A stretch of 64,000 nt of DNA from Rostratula benghalensis. Taxonomy: Eukaryota > Chordata > Aves > Charadriiformes > Rostratulidae. The translations under genes were made by a program, and so were the position numbers. This document shows, in pieces, positions 29,401 through 43,457 of the stretch. How positions within the stretch are numbered: position 1 is the stretch's first letter; every line of letters begins with the position of its first letter. The DNA lies in assembly GCA_013399305.1 (NCBI GenBank), contig VXAI01000021.1, positions 2,501,464 through 2,565,463 on the forward strand. Direction: 5' to 3'. The notes below the pieces were generated by a model. It was not told where the DNA came from and searched no databases. It was given only the letters and a program-made list of their open reading frames with translations.

Positions 29401-32400
29401 TGCTTGCAGTGAGCACTGTGTGATGACCTGGACAGAAAAAGGCATTTATGTTTTTCTACCCCAAAGTGTTCAAGTCTTACTCTGGAGTGAAGTAAAAGGT
29501 AAACTAAGAATCCTTGCTTTGTAATGCTGTCTGTTTTGTTTGTCACTCTTAGAGTCCTTGGCAAACGTGGAGCCTTTTCAAGCTTAATTTCTGCAGTAGG
29601 ACTGCAGAACACTAACCAGAAAGCTGTTTTTCCTTGTCATGTGTCAGGTATATCTTGGAATATTAACCCTCTCTCTGCCTCCTACAACCAGCCCTTCCTT
29701 CCACAGTTCTGAAAACTTGCTTGAGAAACAAACTGTGGCATAGAGTGAATCTTAAAATACACTAATGGAGTAGCAAGAAGTAATAACCTGCAGTACCCTT
29801 TCCTCATTGCTGTTTGTTCAGAGTTATTGTCAGGTGTCCTATAAAACATAATCTGGTGGCTGAAAGCGTTTTTTTTTCTAACACCTGTCTAAATTGGAGG
29901 CAGGAAATGTACTTATTTGTCAGATGAGTGAGGCCTCAAACAGTTTTGTTTATATGGTGTTAGGCATAGTTGTAGAACAGTTAGTCATTGTCAGTCGGTC
30001 TTTTTATTCCCATTCTCTCCCCTGCTTGGTGTTAAGTTTCCAATGCCTTTATCATGGAGTGTTTGCATATAGCATAACTATTTAATTTAAAGACTACTGA
30101 AAGGTCAAAGTGTTTTTCTACTAGCAAATGTTTGCCTTCTGTTTCAAAGCCAAGTGATGTATTTCTTGTCTGTATCAGTCTAGTTTTTCATATCTGCACC
30201 TCGCTTCTCTCTCCCTCCCTCCCACTCCCCCCTCCCCACTTCAGGGGAAAACAAAACCTTTTGGTAACTTTAATGCACTTCTGGAATGCATTCTAGAAGT
30301 GCAGCTCTGGAAAGTTTTGATACTTTAACTGTGCTTTATAGTTGTTAGATGCTAGCTTGGTACTCTTCAGTGTTTGTTTTCCCCATGCCGCTTGTGCTGT
30401 GGTCTATTGGGCTTTTGCACAAATTTGTAGTCAGATGATAAATATGTTTTCACCTTCTTTTGGGAACAGAAAGGAATGCTGACTAATTATTTCAGTCCTT
30501 GAGATATTTCTGTGTATCTGGTTTTGCAGATATTCAAGATATTGCGGTTTACAAAAGTGAGTTGTTCTGTCTTCATACGAATGGCAAAGTGGTACACCTC
30601 TCCCTTCTGCTGGTAGACCGCTGCATAGACCGCCTGATAAGAAGAGGGTTCTGGACACTTGCTGCCAGGATCTCTTGTCTCTTCCAAAATTCAATCATAC
30701 CTTGCAGAGTAAGTAAATGCCTCTTTGTAAATATGTAGTGTGATTTCACTCTGTCTCCGGTCCCCCTCTTCCATTACATTCCATAGGCTTCTGAAATTCA
30801 TATTCTTGGAGTTCTTAAACAGTGTATTTTCAGAATTAAAATTAGCCTGCATACATGGTATGTTTTGCTTTTCACATATGCATTAGAAATAACAATGTTT
30901 CTGTTTCACTGTGATCTTTTTTTTAGGCAAGAAAAAATTTGCCTCTAGACAAGCTGGAACACTTGAAGTCTCAACTGGATGCCTCAACCCAACAAGATCT
31001 CATTGCCCAGCTGGAAGAACTAATTTCAAAGTTGGAGCCTCTAGATTCTGCATGCAGCAGTAGAAGGAGCAGTATTTCATCTCATGTAAGTGTACTGGTA
31101 ATGCTAAAAATGTTACCTGCAGCTTTTATCGTTATGGCTTAAAATCACCTTGTTGATCTCTTTGAAGATGAGGGTTTAATTTTTACTACGTCTGCCAGAG
31201 CTGATAATGCTACTTCCTAAAACTAGGAGGGGTAGAGAGGTATGAGATGCTACTACTGGTGTTCTTTATGCTCTTAGACCTCTGTCGTTTTTCCATATTA
31301 TTTTGTTCCTAATGGTTGAGATACGGGCAAACATTGATACAAAGGAGACTTTCTCCACAGCTGAGTTTAGTGTTTCGGTAAAGGTCATTTTGATTGTAAC
31401 TGTAGCTTTGTGAAAAATGAATGTCCAAATGCTCAGAACTGTCCTAACCCTATTAAAAAAAAATAGTCTCACTCCTATGAAGCTGAAGCAGAAAGGTCTA
31501 AGAGGGAAAAAAAATCAAAACTTATTTCTCATACTCTTCTACACATAGAGTTGCGTGGTATTGTCTTGGCTTCCCAGCAGTGTTTCAAGAAAAGGAATAT
31601 TAGTTGCTGCTATTCACTCCAACAATGTTTAAAGACCAAAATAATGTAAATTCTGTCTTGGTGTGGTAGACAAGCCTTGGTTTTTTGCATTGGCAGATGG
31701 GAAAATAAGCTACCTAAGCTACTGACAATGAGCAAAGGGAGTGTACGTGTGTCCTGGAACTAAAGATTTTTTCAGGGTCCATAATTGTGCTAGCTGGCTG
31801 TGGTTAACCAGCAAAACCTGCTTAACCAGCATGTACACAGTGGCAGTCTTGCATGCAGGACTAAAGCAGGGATGGTTTGTGTCATGTACTAAACCCACTG
31901 CAGGCTGGTTGTTCTGCAGGCTGCTTTACTAAAAACAATTGCAGCATAGATATGTCTTTCTAAAGTCACTGAAGTGCAAGCTTACTGGTTTGTGTGTTAC
32001 TTCTCCATTCTGGATATGTCAAAAAAATGCTGTAATATAGGGCTTTTCCAGACAGTGAATTACAAAGTGCTGTGAGGGTATTTGTTGTTAAAGTGTGGTG
32101 ATTTGTGTCCGTTGTAGGAAGTTTAACAAGGAAGTACAACTCGTACAATGTCTAACTCTTCTCCCTTCTCTGACAGGAAAGCTTCAGTGTCTTGGACTCC
32201 GGGATATATCGTGTTATCAGTCGAAGAGGTAGTCAGTCAGATGAAGATTCATGTTCTCTCCACAGTCAAACATTCTCAGAAGATGAGAGACTTAAAGAAT
32301 TTCCTGTGCACCAAGAAGATGACCAAGTAGAACTTGGTAATGTATCTTAATGAAAATACGTTATTCGGATGCAATTTATTTGTTCTACAAGAATTCAGTT

Positions 32401-35400
32401 GGGTTGGCTCTGTGCTCTTATTTTCCACTATCAAATTATACTCAAATAAATCCTCTAATTTGATCAACAGGAACACAGTCACCCCATCTTCCAGCCAGTC
32501 AAACTTTTTCTTGAAACATTAGAGTGAAAGGTTGGCTCCATAGAATTCCAAGCTTTAGAACAAACTAAACCCAGAGAAATTAAAGAAAGAGTCCAGTCCT
32601 ACTAGGACTTGACTCAGATTTCCACCTAATTTCTCCCAGATTTCTGTGAAATTCAGCATTAATGCTAACATTCTGTCAGCTAACTATGCCTGGGTAATTG
32701 AACTTCAAATGAGATTTATTTGCCGATGCTGTTTGTTCTTCCAGTAATATTACTTTCAGGAAAGAATCTTTGGCTCTGCCTTCGTATTTCTTCAGGGAAA
32801 ACAATAGGCTTATGATTAGTGTTCTTAACTTTCTTGCAGGATTTCATTTTTAAAGGGGATGATCTCTTATATGTGTATACATTAGCATAGCGATGATAAA
32901 ATTGTTATTAGCTTAACATTTAGACCATCCAGGGAGCTTTTCATATTCCCTAACAAATACCTGTCACTGGGTGAAAGCTAGAACAAGACAGTAATGGGAC
33001 TTGTTCTCTGTTCTGGTTGGGATTGGAAAGGATGCAAAACCTGGGGTGATGAGGAGCCCTTTTAGTTCCAGGTATGGTAGAAAGGGTTTCCTGTAAAAAA
33101 AGAGAGAGTAGATGCTGGTTGAAGATGGAGAGGATTTGGGTGTTTAGTTGGGGAAAAACCACAATCAGGAGGGAGAGTATAGGAATTATTTTTTTACTTC
33201 CCTACTTGTCAATAGTGTTATCCTGCTGACAAAGCTACATGCTGTTTGTAGCACTTAAGTTTACATTTGCCTCTTTGCCTACATCACTATGAAAACAACA
33301 GGTAAGAAAACTTGAAAGTGTACCTTTGCCAATATTAAAACTCTAAACTGAAGGGGTGTAGCTTTTGCATGTCAGAACATAGAGAAGTTCTATTTTTCCC
33401 AAAAGAAATAACAAATTTTCTGATTATTTCAAAGTAGAGAAGTTCTAGATGCTTCTCAAAGCATGCATACTTCATTTGATATTGAAGAGAAATGGACTTA
33501 GTGTTTCCCTGCTCCCATTTATGTAAGATGTCATAAGTTTTTAGGTTTCTAATCTGCATAGTGAACAAAACCAGCCTTATTTACAAGCAATCTTAAAATC
33601 AGTAGTGACCTTTAGGCACTATCAAGAGAGCTTGTGGATTCTGATGGTAGAATTTCTGTAACAGAATGGCATCTCTTTCTTTCAGCAGCACAGACAGTGC
33701 TGACTGTTGCAAAATGCAGTGTCATCCTTACTTAAAGGGATCCTTTCTTTTGCTTTGCATCAGTTACACATCCGGTGTCTGTTCCAGGAAATTATTAATA
33801 AAAACACATTTTAGGTACTGTTAGGTATATGAAAGTGAAAAGGAAATAGTCAGTGATTCTGTATTTCCTGTGATTCTTATTAAAAGCCAGAGAGCTATGG
33901 GTTCAATTATACCTTGAAGTAGTTTCAAATAAAAGGGTAATTTTTACCTTAACTGTGGCATATGCCTCTCTCTGGGTAATCATGGGATTTAGGTTTTAGA
34001 AAACTATACAATGTGTATGCCACAATACTTAATTCTAGATGCTTAAGTAACTGTTGGTCAATTAAATTGGGATTTTGTCCACTAAATAGACTGTAAGGCT
34101 ACTTATAGAAGATAGTTGTTATGAAGTTGTTGATCATAGAATTCTTATGGTTGGAAGAAACCAATGATTGTTGGCCTTGTTATAGAGCCAAAAGACTATT
34201 AGCAAAGCAGACCTACCAGGTTCAAAGTCATTAATAAAATGGCCCTCGAAACCAAATAGCACTTTTCTGGCTCCCCACATTCTTGAACTTTATGAAAATG
34301 TCCCATGCAGGTTATCCATTAATGAATTAGGCACTTGCAGTTTGTTTCATTGTTCCATTTTTTGCCAGGCCCTTGTTTCATGACTCTTTATTTCAATTCC
34401 ATTTGTTAGACAATGTATCTCATGCACCTGTGACGGTTGAGGCTGACCGGAATGAGACATTTCTCCCATTCAGTATTCCTTTGTCATTTCGTTCCCCATC
34501 TCCTCTCGTCTCTCTCCAAGCTGTCAAAGAAAGGTAAAACTTGCAGCAGGTTCACTCATCCATTACATCTTTCCCTTTTCTGTCCTTGGAATTTGTAGTG
34601 TTGTCTGGTTTAGTTTGTGCTCTGTTCTGTGAAAAGGTAACATCTGACCTGAAACACTGGAGGTGCAGTCAAGTTTGCTAGTCAATTTAAGGCTTCCATT
34701 TTGACTCTAATGAAGATATGACGAGCTGCTCTTAACTTCAGAAGGGCCAAGATTTCAACCTCAGTTTTTCAATGGCTAGGAATGTTTAAATTCTTATGAA
34801 TTTTTAGCATTACCCTGTAAACCATGGCTGTGGTTTGTGTTCAAAGCAAACTTACTGAATATTATTTTGAGGTTTTGCTTTTCTGGTTCTTAGATCTCTG
34901 AGGAATGAGTGAAGACTTTCTATATTGCTTGGGCCAACCCTTAAAATACTCAAAGCATGCTTGATATTGCTCAAGTACACTTGGAAAGTATACCACATGG
35001 TTTACTACCTGCCCCCACACCTTTTAGTGAATGTAATTAATTCCCCAAGTGTTAATGGACCAATGGTAGCTTATATGTGGTGCAAGTGAACATGCAGAAA
35101 TCAAAAGTGCTATTTTAAAACTTACTTTGAAAAAGAGTGGGGTGCAAATATAAAGAAGATGGTGTTACATGTGTAACTTAGTAATTTAATCCTTTATCTC
35201 TTCTGCAGCAACCTTCAGTTTTTGGTATACCTCAGTATAGTACAGGATGCCATATGCTCTGGCAAGCAAGTGAAAAGGGTTGCTTTTTTCTTGGTGCTCT
35301 TAAACTAGTTCTTGGCCAGAAAGCAGGAAAGTAATTTTCCTGTTCAGCTCTGTGCCATAGTTCTCTTCGTGGCAGTGGTAGAAATAATTGGGTTTTAGTA

Positions 35401-38400
35401 TGTTCACTGTGTTCCCTTGAATAAAATACCTGAAGGAATAGGGACCCTTGATGTGAGAAGCACATTTTTAATGAGCTTTGTAATCTGAAGAATTTTGAGT
35501 ATTATAAAACTGTTTCTTACCACCAAAAGGGACATAATTTCCTAATGATGATTTCTGTTTATATGCTTTAAAATGCAATGTAGCAAATATGCATGTATTT
35601 GCATGCAAATATATGCCAAAATTGAAGTTATAATATTATCATGTGATCATGTTTCTCCAGCAGCAAAACCCCCAAGTCTTAAATACTTCAGGTCTTTATT
35701 CTGTGCTGGAAGGATGGACCATGACAGAAGTATGAATTGTGAGCAACTTCTTAATGAGTTTTGTTCTTGTTGGTCATCGCTGCTCTCATTCTTTTCTCAA
35801 GAGTTCTTCAGGTTATAAAGGTCTCTGTAATCATGTTTTGAATGGGAAAGCATTTGATTTGTTTGGGTTTGAACTTCCAATTCTAAATATTTGAACTTCT
35901 GACTCCTAGTGTTTCCAGCTTTGTACGCAAAACTACTGAAAAGATCGGCACGCTTCACATAAGTCCTGACAGCAGAGGGAGGCAAGAAGCGAAGGATGAC
36001 GAGCCACTGCAGGAGTTGACTGTTAATCTGGTAGCATCTCCTCAGGAAGAGAAAGAGTGAGTGTAAAATCACGTTTTCCTAGCAATTGCATTTGCTGGGG
36101 ATTCTGATGATAAGAACCTAAGTGAAAAACTAATGTTTCAGACAAAGTGATGAGCTCAGTGCTAGTTTTTTCCAACTGCCTTCATTACTCTGGTGGCTTT
36201 CACTGGTTCTGCCTGCCTCCTTTCTTAGAAGGTGATTAAGCAACAAACACATCTGGGTGGTGGCACATGGAGTCTCCACAGTACTGTAATAACTGAAAAG
36301 CAAGCCTATAGTGTATTAGATAGACTCTATGAGAACTGCTGATATGTGATGCTCATTAATAGTTACAGACTTGAGTCCAACAGTTTGTTTCCTGTCCTTT
36401 CTGAGTTGAGGGGTAAACACTTTCATCTCACTAAAAACACTTTAAAAATAACGTAGCTATAAATCATTGAACTTTAATGGTGGCCCAATTAGTACAGAGC
36501 TAAGTTATTTCATGTTCCAATGATTTGCTAATTTACCGTTTTGCACTAACTCTCATATAGTGGCCCAATACTGACTTCTATTCAGTATTTTCAGAAATCT
36601 ACTGTAGCTGGCGTAGAGGCCACTGTATAAGGCCACAAATAATAGTATTGTTGATTGCTCTTGCCCAGTTAATCCAAAATGCTTGTGGAGCTGTTCCTTC
36701 TTTAGAAATGAAACCTTTACATTATTACTTTTTTAAAATAAAGGACTTGCTGTTGTTTCCTTACAAATTTGAGGGAATTTGGAAGGAAATCTTCACTTAA
36801 ATTATTAAACATAATACTTAAGATGGAAATTAATGTGTATTTTGTAGGTTAGAACCACACAGCTGCCAGCTTCCAGAGGAGGACCATCTAAGAGAGCTCA
36901 AGGCTGCAACAGCTGAAGCCATGTAAGCAAGGAGACATTTTAGCATATAGATATAGTGGGCTTTGGTAGAATTTTTTTTTAATTACTGTGTTGTGGTTGG
37001 TTTTGGTTTTGATTTTTTTTTTTTTAAGCAATTACATACATGTAAGAGGAATGCTGTAAATGTCTATTAACATAATCTGAAAGAATCTCATTTGGTTAAT
37101 GACTTCTTTTCCCTATTTAAAACCAAGCAAAACCCAATAAATCCTTTTGTCCTAAGTGTAGTTTAAAAATAGTTATAAAAATCCAAAACCACCTGACAAA
37201 CAAAAATCCATTCTGAAAGAAATCTTGAGGAACTTGGATATCAAATGTAGACAGCCTAAGTAGCCTAAATTGTTTGATGCACTCAAAACCACAAAAAAAC
37301 CAAACTGATTTTAAGTTGAGGAATATACATTGAGTTAGACAAAACATGTAAGGTGCCCCAAGTGAAGTAGTATCTGTTAAGTAACTTGACAAACTTTTTT
37401 TTTTTAATGCTACAGAGCCAAACTACAGGATCCCCTGGTTTTGTTAGAACCACAGTGTATGAGGAGGGTTTTAGAGGACTGGCTTATCCATCTAGAAGAA
37501 AAGTTTGGCTGCAAAGACCATTCTGCTGCTTCTGCTAAGAAAAGCAAGACTGTCTGTGCTGAAGAAGAGAGGGTAGTCCTAGAGGAAAACCTACAACTGG
37601 ATTCAACTGATGGAGACCCAGCAGACAAAGAACAGAGTAGTATCTTGAAAGACTGCTCTGAAAAGGAAAACACTGAGGACACCTGTGTAAGAAAAAGCAT
37701 GTGTGAAAATAGTACTGATCTGAAGGGACCTTCAGACTGCTGCTTTCAAGTGTCTTCTCCGTGTGTCATAGAACCGGATGTTCAGAAAGATCTTGTTGAG
37801 TTGACAACACTGTGTTTTGAGCTCTGTGTATTTTCTTGTGGAAACGGTGAGGCAGAGCTGAGCTCTGATGGAAGTCTGCCACTAGCAACTTCATGGACCT
37901 TGGCTTGTAGGTTTATGCGAAGCTACTTCTTTCTTTTGGATTTAAAAAGAGTTAAGCAGTGTATTATAACCATGCATGCAGCCAGTCCTAATGTATGGGA
38001 AACTTACATCGCAGGATTGAAAGGTAACTAATGAAAATATTATTACTAGTTGACTGAAAGTAGGACTGTTTGGGAGAAAAAAAGCTTGAAGACATTTCCA
38101 TTAGTTGTCTGCACATTGCCCTTCTGCCCGTGTAGCGGGGGAGGGGGAGGATGGTTGGGCATGGGGGAGTTTTTGTTCTGGTTTTGGGTTGTTTGGTTGG
38201 TTGCTTTTCCCCTAAAAGCTACCTTAGGAAGAACTGCTGGCTCCTTGGAGAGACTGTTCCTCCCCTCTGCCCAGTTTGCAATTATGAACTTTTAAATTTA
38301 GACGGAGCTTGTTGGTTTATGATCACACTGTAGTTATTACAGACTAGATCTATTTAAAAACAAATATATGTGCTTCAAAGGGCAAAAGCATCTTAATTGG

Positions 38401-41400
38401 AATCATATGCCTGTAGAAACAAGGCAAAAGCTAGGGGAGGGGCTTCAGTATGTGCACTGGAAACAAGATTCAACTTGTAGAGAAAATGTGGTTAATGTGA
38501 AACAAAAATGAATGGGATAGATGGTTCCATGCAAATGAGTGTCTTGTGGTCATATCAGACTTCTCTTTTCCAAAGAAAGCCTTTCTGATGCCTCTTTAGC
38601 CTTATTGAACCAAAGCTTCCTGACTACATTGGAAAACAGAACTTCATCTGTTTGCTCTGTTCCGCTTCTGCTTTATGTATTTCTTTTAAGAGTGAATTAA
38701 AGTCTTAGCATTCATTTAGTGCCAACAGAGAGTAGTCAAACAGCAGAATCTTGTTTTGTGGGTTGGTATCTGATATTTGGGTTTCTGAGAATCTGTTCAC
38801 TGATTGAATTCTGAGTGCCATAGAAGTGAAAGTAATGCATTCCCAGTTGTTCTCAGTTGGATTACTTTTGTGCCTGTAGATTAATACAAACATTTCATCA
38901 GGAGCAGAGTTCGTGTTGAATTCTTCATTCTGTGAAGTCAGTGCCCAGCCTGAAGTTTTAGTTTATTTTTGGTTATTAATAGAAGCAAATTGCAATATAT
39001 GAGAATTGATGCAGAACTGCATTATGTTCAGCAGGCCATATGTCCTGCAGTGGGCTATATTTTATTTTTTTTTTCACACAAGAGAAGAACTTCCTCCTCA
39101 GAAGTCTAAAGAAAAGTAAGATACATGAAGAATATTATTCCATGCCTTAATTGTATCATCTTATAACTAATTTGCTCTAAGTGCAGATTAGTGATGTTGG
39201 CTTCTATGGGACTTCTACAAGGAGGTTCTGTTCACTTGTTAATGAAAGCAGTGATAAATCTTGTCCTTACACTTAACAACAGCTCTGTGTGTGTTAAGAA
39301 AAAAAAAAAAAAAAACAAATGCAAAAGCTTGCCCATATCTTGTAACTTGTGCATTGATTGATTTCAGAACTAACTTGTTGCAGTCCAGTGGCTTTAGCAA
39401 TGGAAAGTGAAGATATGTTGAAAATACTGAAACAGCTGCATGACCTGGGGCCTTGGGATGATAGCCCGCTGTTACTGGTACATGCTCAAAGGTTTGTAGC
39501 CAAGTCTGTCCTTTCTCTTATTCAGTGTTGTTAACTTGCTAGCAGGAATTTAACATGTCATGAAGCTTTCTGAGAACCTTTTGAAGAGCTCACTTCTCAG
39601 AGCTATCTTGAACTGGCAAGAGATGTTGGAAAAAATAGAATTTTGCTGCGTGGTACTGAAAATCATTTTTATTCTCTTTAGGCTTTATGAAAAATTTGGA
39701 GAAACAGCTCTTCGGCCTTTGATCAAGTTCCACCCTTCTATTTCGCCTTCTGATATCAAACAGCTTTGCAGGAATGACCCAGCTCACTTTTTAGCATATT
39801 TAGACAGTCTCGTGAAATCAAAGCCAGAGGACAAAAGGTAAAGGGAATACAGAATCTTTTTCATCTGTATGTTCTCTTCACTATATAGCTGGGAGGTGTG
39901 GGGGTTTTGGGGAGATTTTTTTTTTTATAGTTTCTATCTCCTGGTGTTCCTTAGCATTAAATTCCAATTTATTCTTACTGTTTTACTAAATTTCTCATAC
40001 TGTATTTTTGTTACATTCTAGTTTTAACAGGGTTTTTCTAAATAATATTTTCAATGGAACTGCATGTTTTTGTTCCTGTGCCTGTTCAGTATAAGGTTAG
40101 ATGGCATATAAAAACCAAAAAGCTGGAGGAACCCAACCTACAGACTTGATGTTTTCTGTGTTCCTCTCAGTTCCCAAAGATATACATCATTCTAAGCTTT
40201 TCTATATTTAATTTTACATCCGCATTTTGGTCTTTTTTTTTTTCTTGACACAATCTCCATTTCTCTGTATCTGGTATATTTAAAACTGATAGGTTTTGTC
40301 TGTGGGGTTTTTTTTCTAGGTCATCTCTCCTTAGATCTCTTCTGCAGCCCGAATCTCTACGACTGGATTGGTTGTGCTTGGCAGTTTCCCATGATGCACC
40401 GCAAAGAGCAAATACTGTGGATGCAGAAGGAAATCCCAGGTAAGAGGGGTTCACCCAAGGTCCTGAGTGCAGCAAAAAGCTTCAATAGGTCTGCAGGCTT
40501 TTGTCTTAACTGTTGTGTGACATTTTGGATGCAATTGAATCCTTGGAGCATTTTGCATATCGCAGAGTTAAGCAGAAGCAGCCAAAGGATTAAATAACTT
40601 CAACTGCAACACTTCTCAGAGTGAGGGCGCTACTGAGACTACAGTGCATCAGTTGTTTTTCTTTCTCTCTACTCATGTACCTGCCTTTCTTGTAGACAGA
40701 ATGTAACATTCTAAAGAAAGCCATTAATGCTTTAATACCGAATTTCTCACCTTCTAGGCCACGATCACACTTGTTTACTTGGGGCTACAGCCAGCTCATT
40801 CTGCTCTTGATTAAACTCCCAGCTGATTTTGTTACAAAAGAGAAGATGGCTGACATCTGTAAATCACATGGGTAAGAAGAAAACTTGGTAATTCTTGATA
40901 CTTGGTTAGTTAGTATTCTGATGCCCAAAAGATGCAAATGAAAAATCACCACCTGCTCCTTACTTGGACAAGTTTTATTTAAAAACCTTCCATGATTTGA
41001 GGATGAATATTGACTGTCCAATTTAATGCACCAAATACGCCTTCTGGCTATGGGCTATTCCCTGGGTCCCCATTCTAAAGTGATTTCTGGCATTCAAGAA
41101 ATTCTATTGCTTCTGTCTTCACTGATATTTAAACGAGCATTTAATTATTGTTGACTTCAGTTTATACTGAGTGTTTGATTCCTGGAAATCTTTACTCTCT
41201 TCAAGATTCTGGCCTGGATATCTTTTTCTCTGTCTGGAGTTGGATAGAAGAATAGAAGCCTTTACTAATATTGCTCATTTGGATGATTTGAGCCTGTTGA
41301 ATGGAGAAGATGGTTAGTGAGTCTTAAGCTGTGTAAACATACTTCTGTGATACAGGAAGTGCCTTTATTATGTACTGATGCAGTTAGTCCAAAGTTGAGT

Positions 41401-42729
41401 TGAGCTTTTATTTTTTGAAGTGTTTTGGTAGCACTTAACTCTGTAGTGCAGCATATTTGAAACACAAAAATGGATGTTACACTCTTGTGTGTTCATACTG
41501 TGCTTTGTGAGATCAGTTGTGCTAGAAAATGCTTAAAAGTTCAGCAATGTAGAGTTGTTTCTCAGTTGGGAGTAAGAGCTAAACTTGGTATTGTAAATAA
41601 AAGAATAGCCGGCCTCCCCGCACAGCACAAAACTCTCTCCACCACACATTGCACACACACACAAAGTTAACAACCAGCAAAGCTTTCTATCACATGGCAG
41701 GACTTAAAAGAAAATTCCTAGTTGCAAGATGGACAAAACAATTCCTTGTCTCTTGACTTAATCCAAAGCCTGAGATACTGAACTGTTGTGAAGTTTTGTG
41801 TGTAGTTCACAACTGAATTTTCACGCAGAATCAGTCAAGGTAGTACACTTCTGTGTAAACCTTTTTAAGTACAGATATATTTAAAATAAGTCTTAGAATA
41901 ATCCTTGTTTTACAAATAATGCAACAAACTCATTTTACATCTAGGTTCCATTCCAGAGACTGTGGAAGAATGGAAATTTCTGCTGCAACTTGCACAAAAT
42001 CACAGCACTGCTTTCCATCACGGCCCAGGGAATGGGAATGCTGTCAGCAACGGTAGCCCGAGCTGCCCAGACTGCATCACTGTAGAAAATGTAGCTCTCT
42101 TACTGGCAAAGGCCATTGGCCCAAATCGTGCCTTGCCTCTCTTGCAGGAGTGTGGCTTGACACTAGAACTGTCTGAGAGATTTACTGGTGTCTGTGAAAT
42201 ACTGAGGATTGCTGAGAAAAGGCAGAGGTAAGAGGACACATCAACAGGAGATCCGTGTATGCACCCTCTTCATTTTTATATCATCTTGGTGCTTTAAACT
42301 TTCCTGTCAGTTAACAAAAATATAAAATAATACCCGTTTTACCTCAGATTTTAAACTCAGCTGAAAGTTTTTGTTCTTTAAGAGCTATGTATTGTGCAAT
42401 ATAGGCATTTTATAATGGAAAATGAGGAACAGGAAATCATATGTTAAAGGTGTAGGTGAAGGAGATACCTGTGCTGCTGAGTTCTGCACAGACTCTAATC
42501 TAGCCTTCCAGAGAAGGCATGCATGATGGTGTTATGATGTCACTTCTGAAATACAATCATGTTTTTTGACAAAATTTTCTTTAAAATCGAACCAAAGCTG
42601 TTGTACTTCCTGTTGTTAGCTTTTTTTACTGTTTGACTTTTTTTAACTCCCCTTTGCTTTCATTGCAGAGCGCTGATTCAGTCCATGTTGGAAAGGTGTG
42701 ACCGGTTTTTGTGGTCTCAGCAAGCATAA
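23482..42729 (+). CDS. HPS5: HPS5, BLOC-2 subunit (22 coding exons)
   Basis: HPS5 works with HPS3 and HPS6 in BLOC-2, which directs cargo to melanosomes, platelet dense granules and other lysosome-related organelles. Coding exons: 23482-23589, 24013-24123, 24863-24927, 25539-25731, 27210-27343, 28551-28763, 29116-29187, 29410-29498, 30530-30708, 30927-31085, 32177-32336, 34410-34533, 35910-36056, 36848-36922, 37416-38023, 39368-39491, 39682-39837, 40320-40439, 40758-40871, 41206-41312, 41945-42227, 42669-42729. All phases close, giving 3402 nt and 1133 aa (human about 1129). The N-terminal WD-like part ([33 protein letters not shown]) is well conserved. A Ser/Glu-rich middle (exon 15) is poorly conserved. 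The C-terminus ends [10 protein letters not shown]. All introns are GT-AG except the fifth, counting between coding exons, which has a GC donor. Confidence 0.97.
25732..27209 (+). other. HPS5 intron between coding exons 4 and 5
   Basis: No exon was seen. The frame at about 26220-26546 has no family resemblance. A T-run lies near 26209. I recognise no repeat family here. Confidence 0.4.
27344..27349 (+). other. HPS5: Non-canonical GC splice donor in HPS5
   Basis: Exon 27210-27343 ends ...ACTGAAAG and the intron begins GCAAGT, the classic strong GC-AG donor context (AAG|GCAAGT). Joined to the exon starting at 28551 it gives T-E-R-E-K-F-W-K, the family sequence. A GT donor five bases further on (CAA|GTTATG) has poor context. 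To stay in frame it would need an acceptor five bases inside the next exon, giving E-R-Q-K instead. Confidence 0.85.
27417..28320 (-). mobile_element. Degraded CR1 LINE fragment, minus orientation
   Basis: Read on the plus strand, this has the order of an inverted CR1 3' half. It starts with 'cctgctcaaagcagggtcag' near the 3' end, then 'tggggagcccagaaccagac', 'gaagaggggaaggatcacgt', and 'aaaagccttactgaaatcaa' toward the reverse-transcriptase end. Many small indels break the coding frame, so this is an old copy. It lies in the HPS5 intron that uses the GC donor, starting about 70 bases after it. Its upstream (28.2-28.3 kb) limit is approximate. Confidence 0.8.
32337..34409 (+). other. Long HPS5 intron after coding exon 11
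   Basis: A 2.07 kb intron. No exon was recognised. A stretch at about 34130-34165 ('atcatagaattcttatggtt') faintly resembles an inverted CR1 tail, but is too short to call with confidence. Confidence 0.4.
37416..38023 (+). other. HPS5: HPS5 large exon 15 (variable acidic/serine-rich segment)
   Basis: At 608 nt this is by far the largest HPS5 coding exon. It opens with a conserved stretch ([13 protein letters not shown], then [11 protein letters not shown]) and closes with another ([22 protein letters not shown]). Between them lies a Glu/Asp/Ser/Lys-rich, probably disordered linker that does not align well with the human sequence as I recall it. Confidence 0.9.
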
Positions 42730-42778
42730 AAAACAACTTGGAAAACTTTGGGAATGTTTTTTAGTGCAATGATTTTAT

Positions 42779-42784
42779 ATTAAA
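42779..42784 (+). terminator. HPS5: HPS5 poly(A) signal ATTAAA
   Basis: ATTAAA lies 50 bases after the HPS5 stop codon, within a short 3'UTR. Later signals are possible, so this may not be the only end. Confidence 0.6.
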
Positions 42785-42789
42785 GTGCC

Positions 42790-43457
42790 TCTTAAACTTA
42801 ACAAGCTCTTAAATGAACTCCTGTCTAAAAGTTCAGTTATTGAGCCAGTCTTCATCTGGCAGATATCTGACTGGGAACTGTTGCTGCTTCTTCCTTACTG
42901 CTTTGGAATGAGTTTTGAACTCTAGACATGAAATCAAAACAACTTAGTATTTCTCTTGAAATTAACCTCACACATTTCTGAGAAGAAAATGCCTGAATTT
43001 ATTTTCTGAGACTGTATGATATGTGTTAAGGATATGATCTCCTAAGTATTAAATCACGGTGTAAAACAATAATTTGTTTGTTTGCAAACGTGAGAAGCTA
43101 TTCCTTGCAAATACATAAGCCCATACTCGTTGAATTTTTCTGTAAGTGACTGACTCTTTCAAGTTACTGCAGAAGTGGTTTTTTATGATACCTTTTTCTT
43201 TCCCACATGCCTACATTATATGGGCTGGTCTAGCCTATTTTAAATGCAATAATTAAAACAACTCTTAAAATGGGACTGAAATATTTTTTAGGAGTGGATT
43301 AATGGTTGAGAATGTTGATTAATAGAAGAACTTGTTAAATTAACTCATTGTTAAACTATAAGCCTAATATTTCTAAATTGGTCATATTTATTTGTGCAAT
43401 GTAACTATAGACATCGGTTGTGATATTTCAACAACCCTCTAAGCCAGTGGAAAAAAA
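42790..43457. other. Intergenic, HPS5 downstream flank
   Basis: AT-rich sequence, which could also include a longer alternative HPS5 3'UTR. No gene or repeat was recognised. Confidence 0.4.

Noticed and set aside
34130..34170. Possible inverted CR1 tail in HPS5
   Set aside because: Only about 35 bases resemble the CR1 end, and the following sequence does not continue the match.
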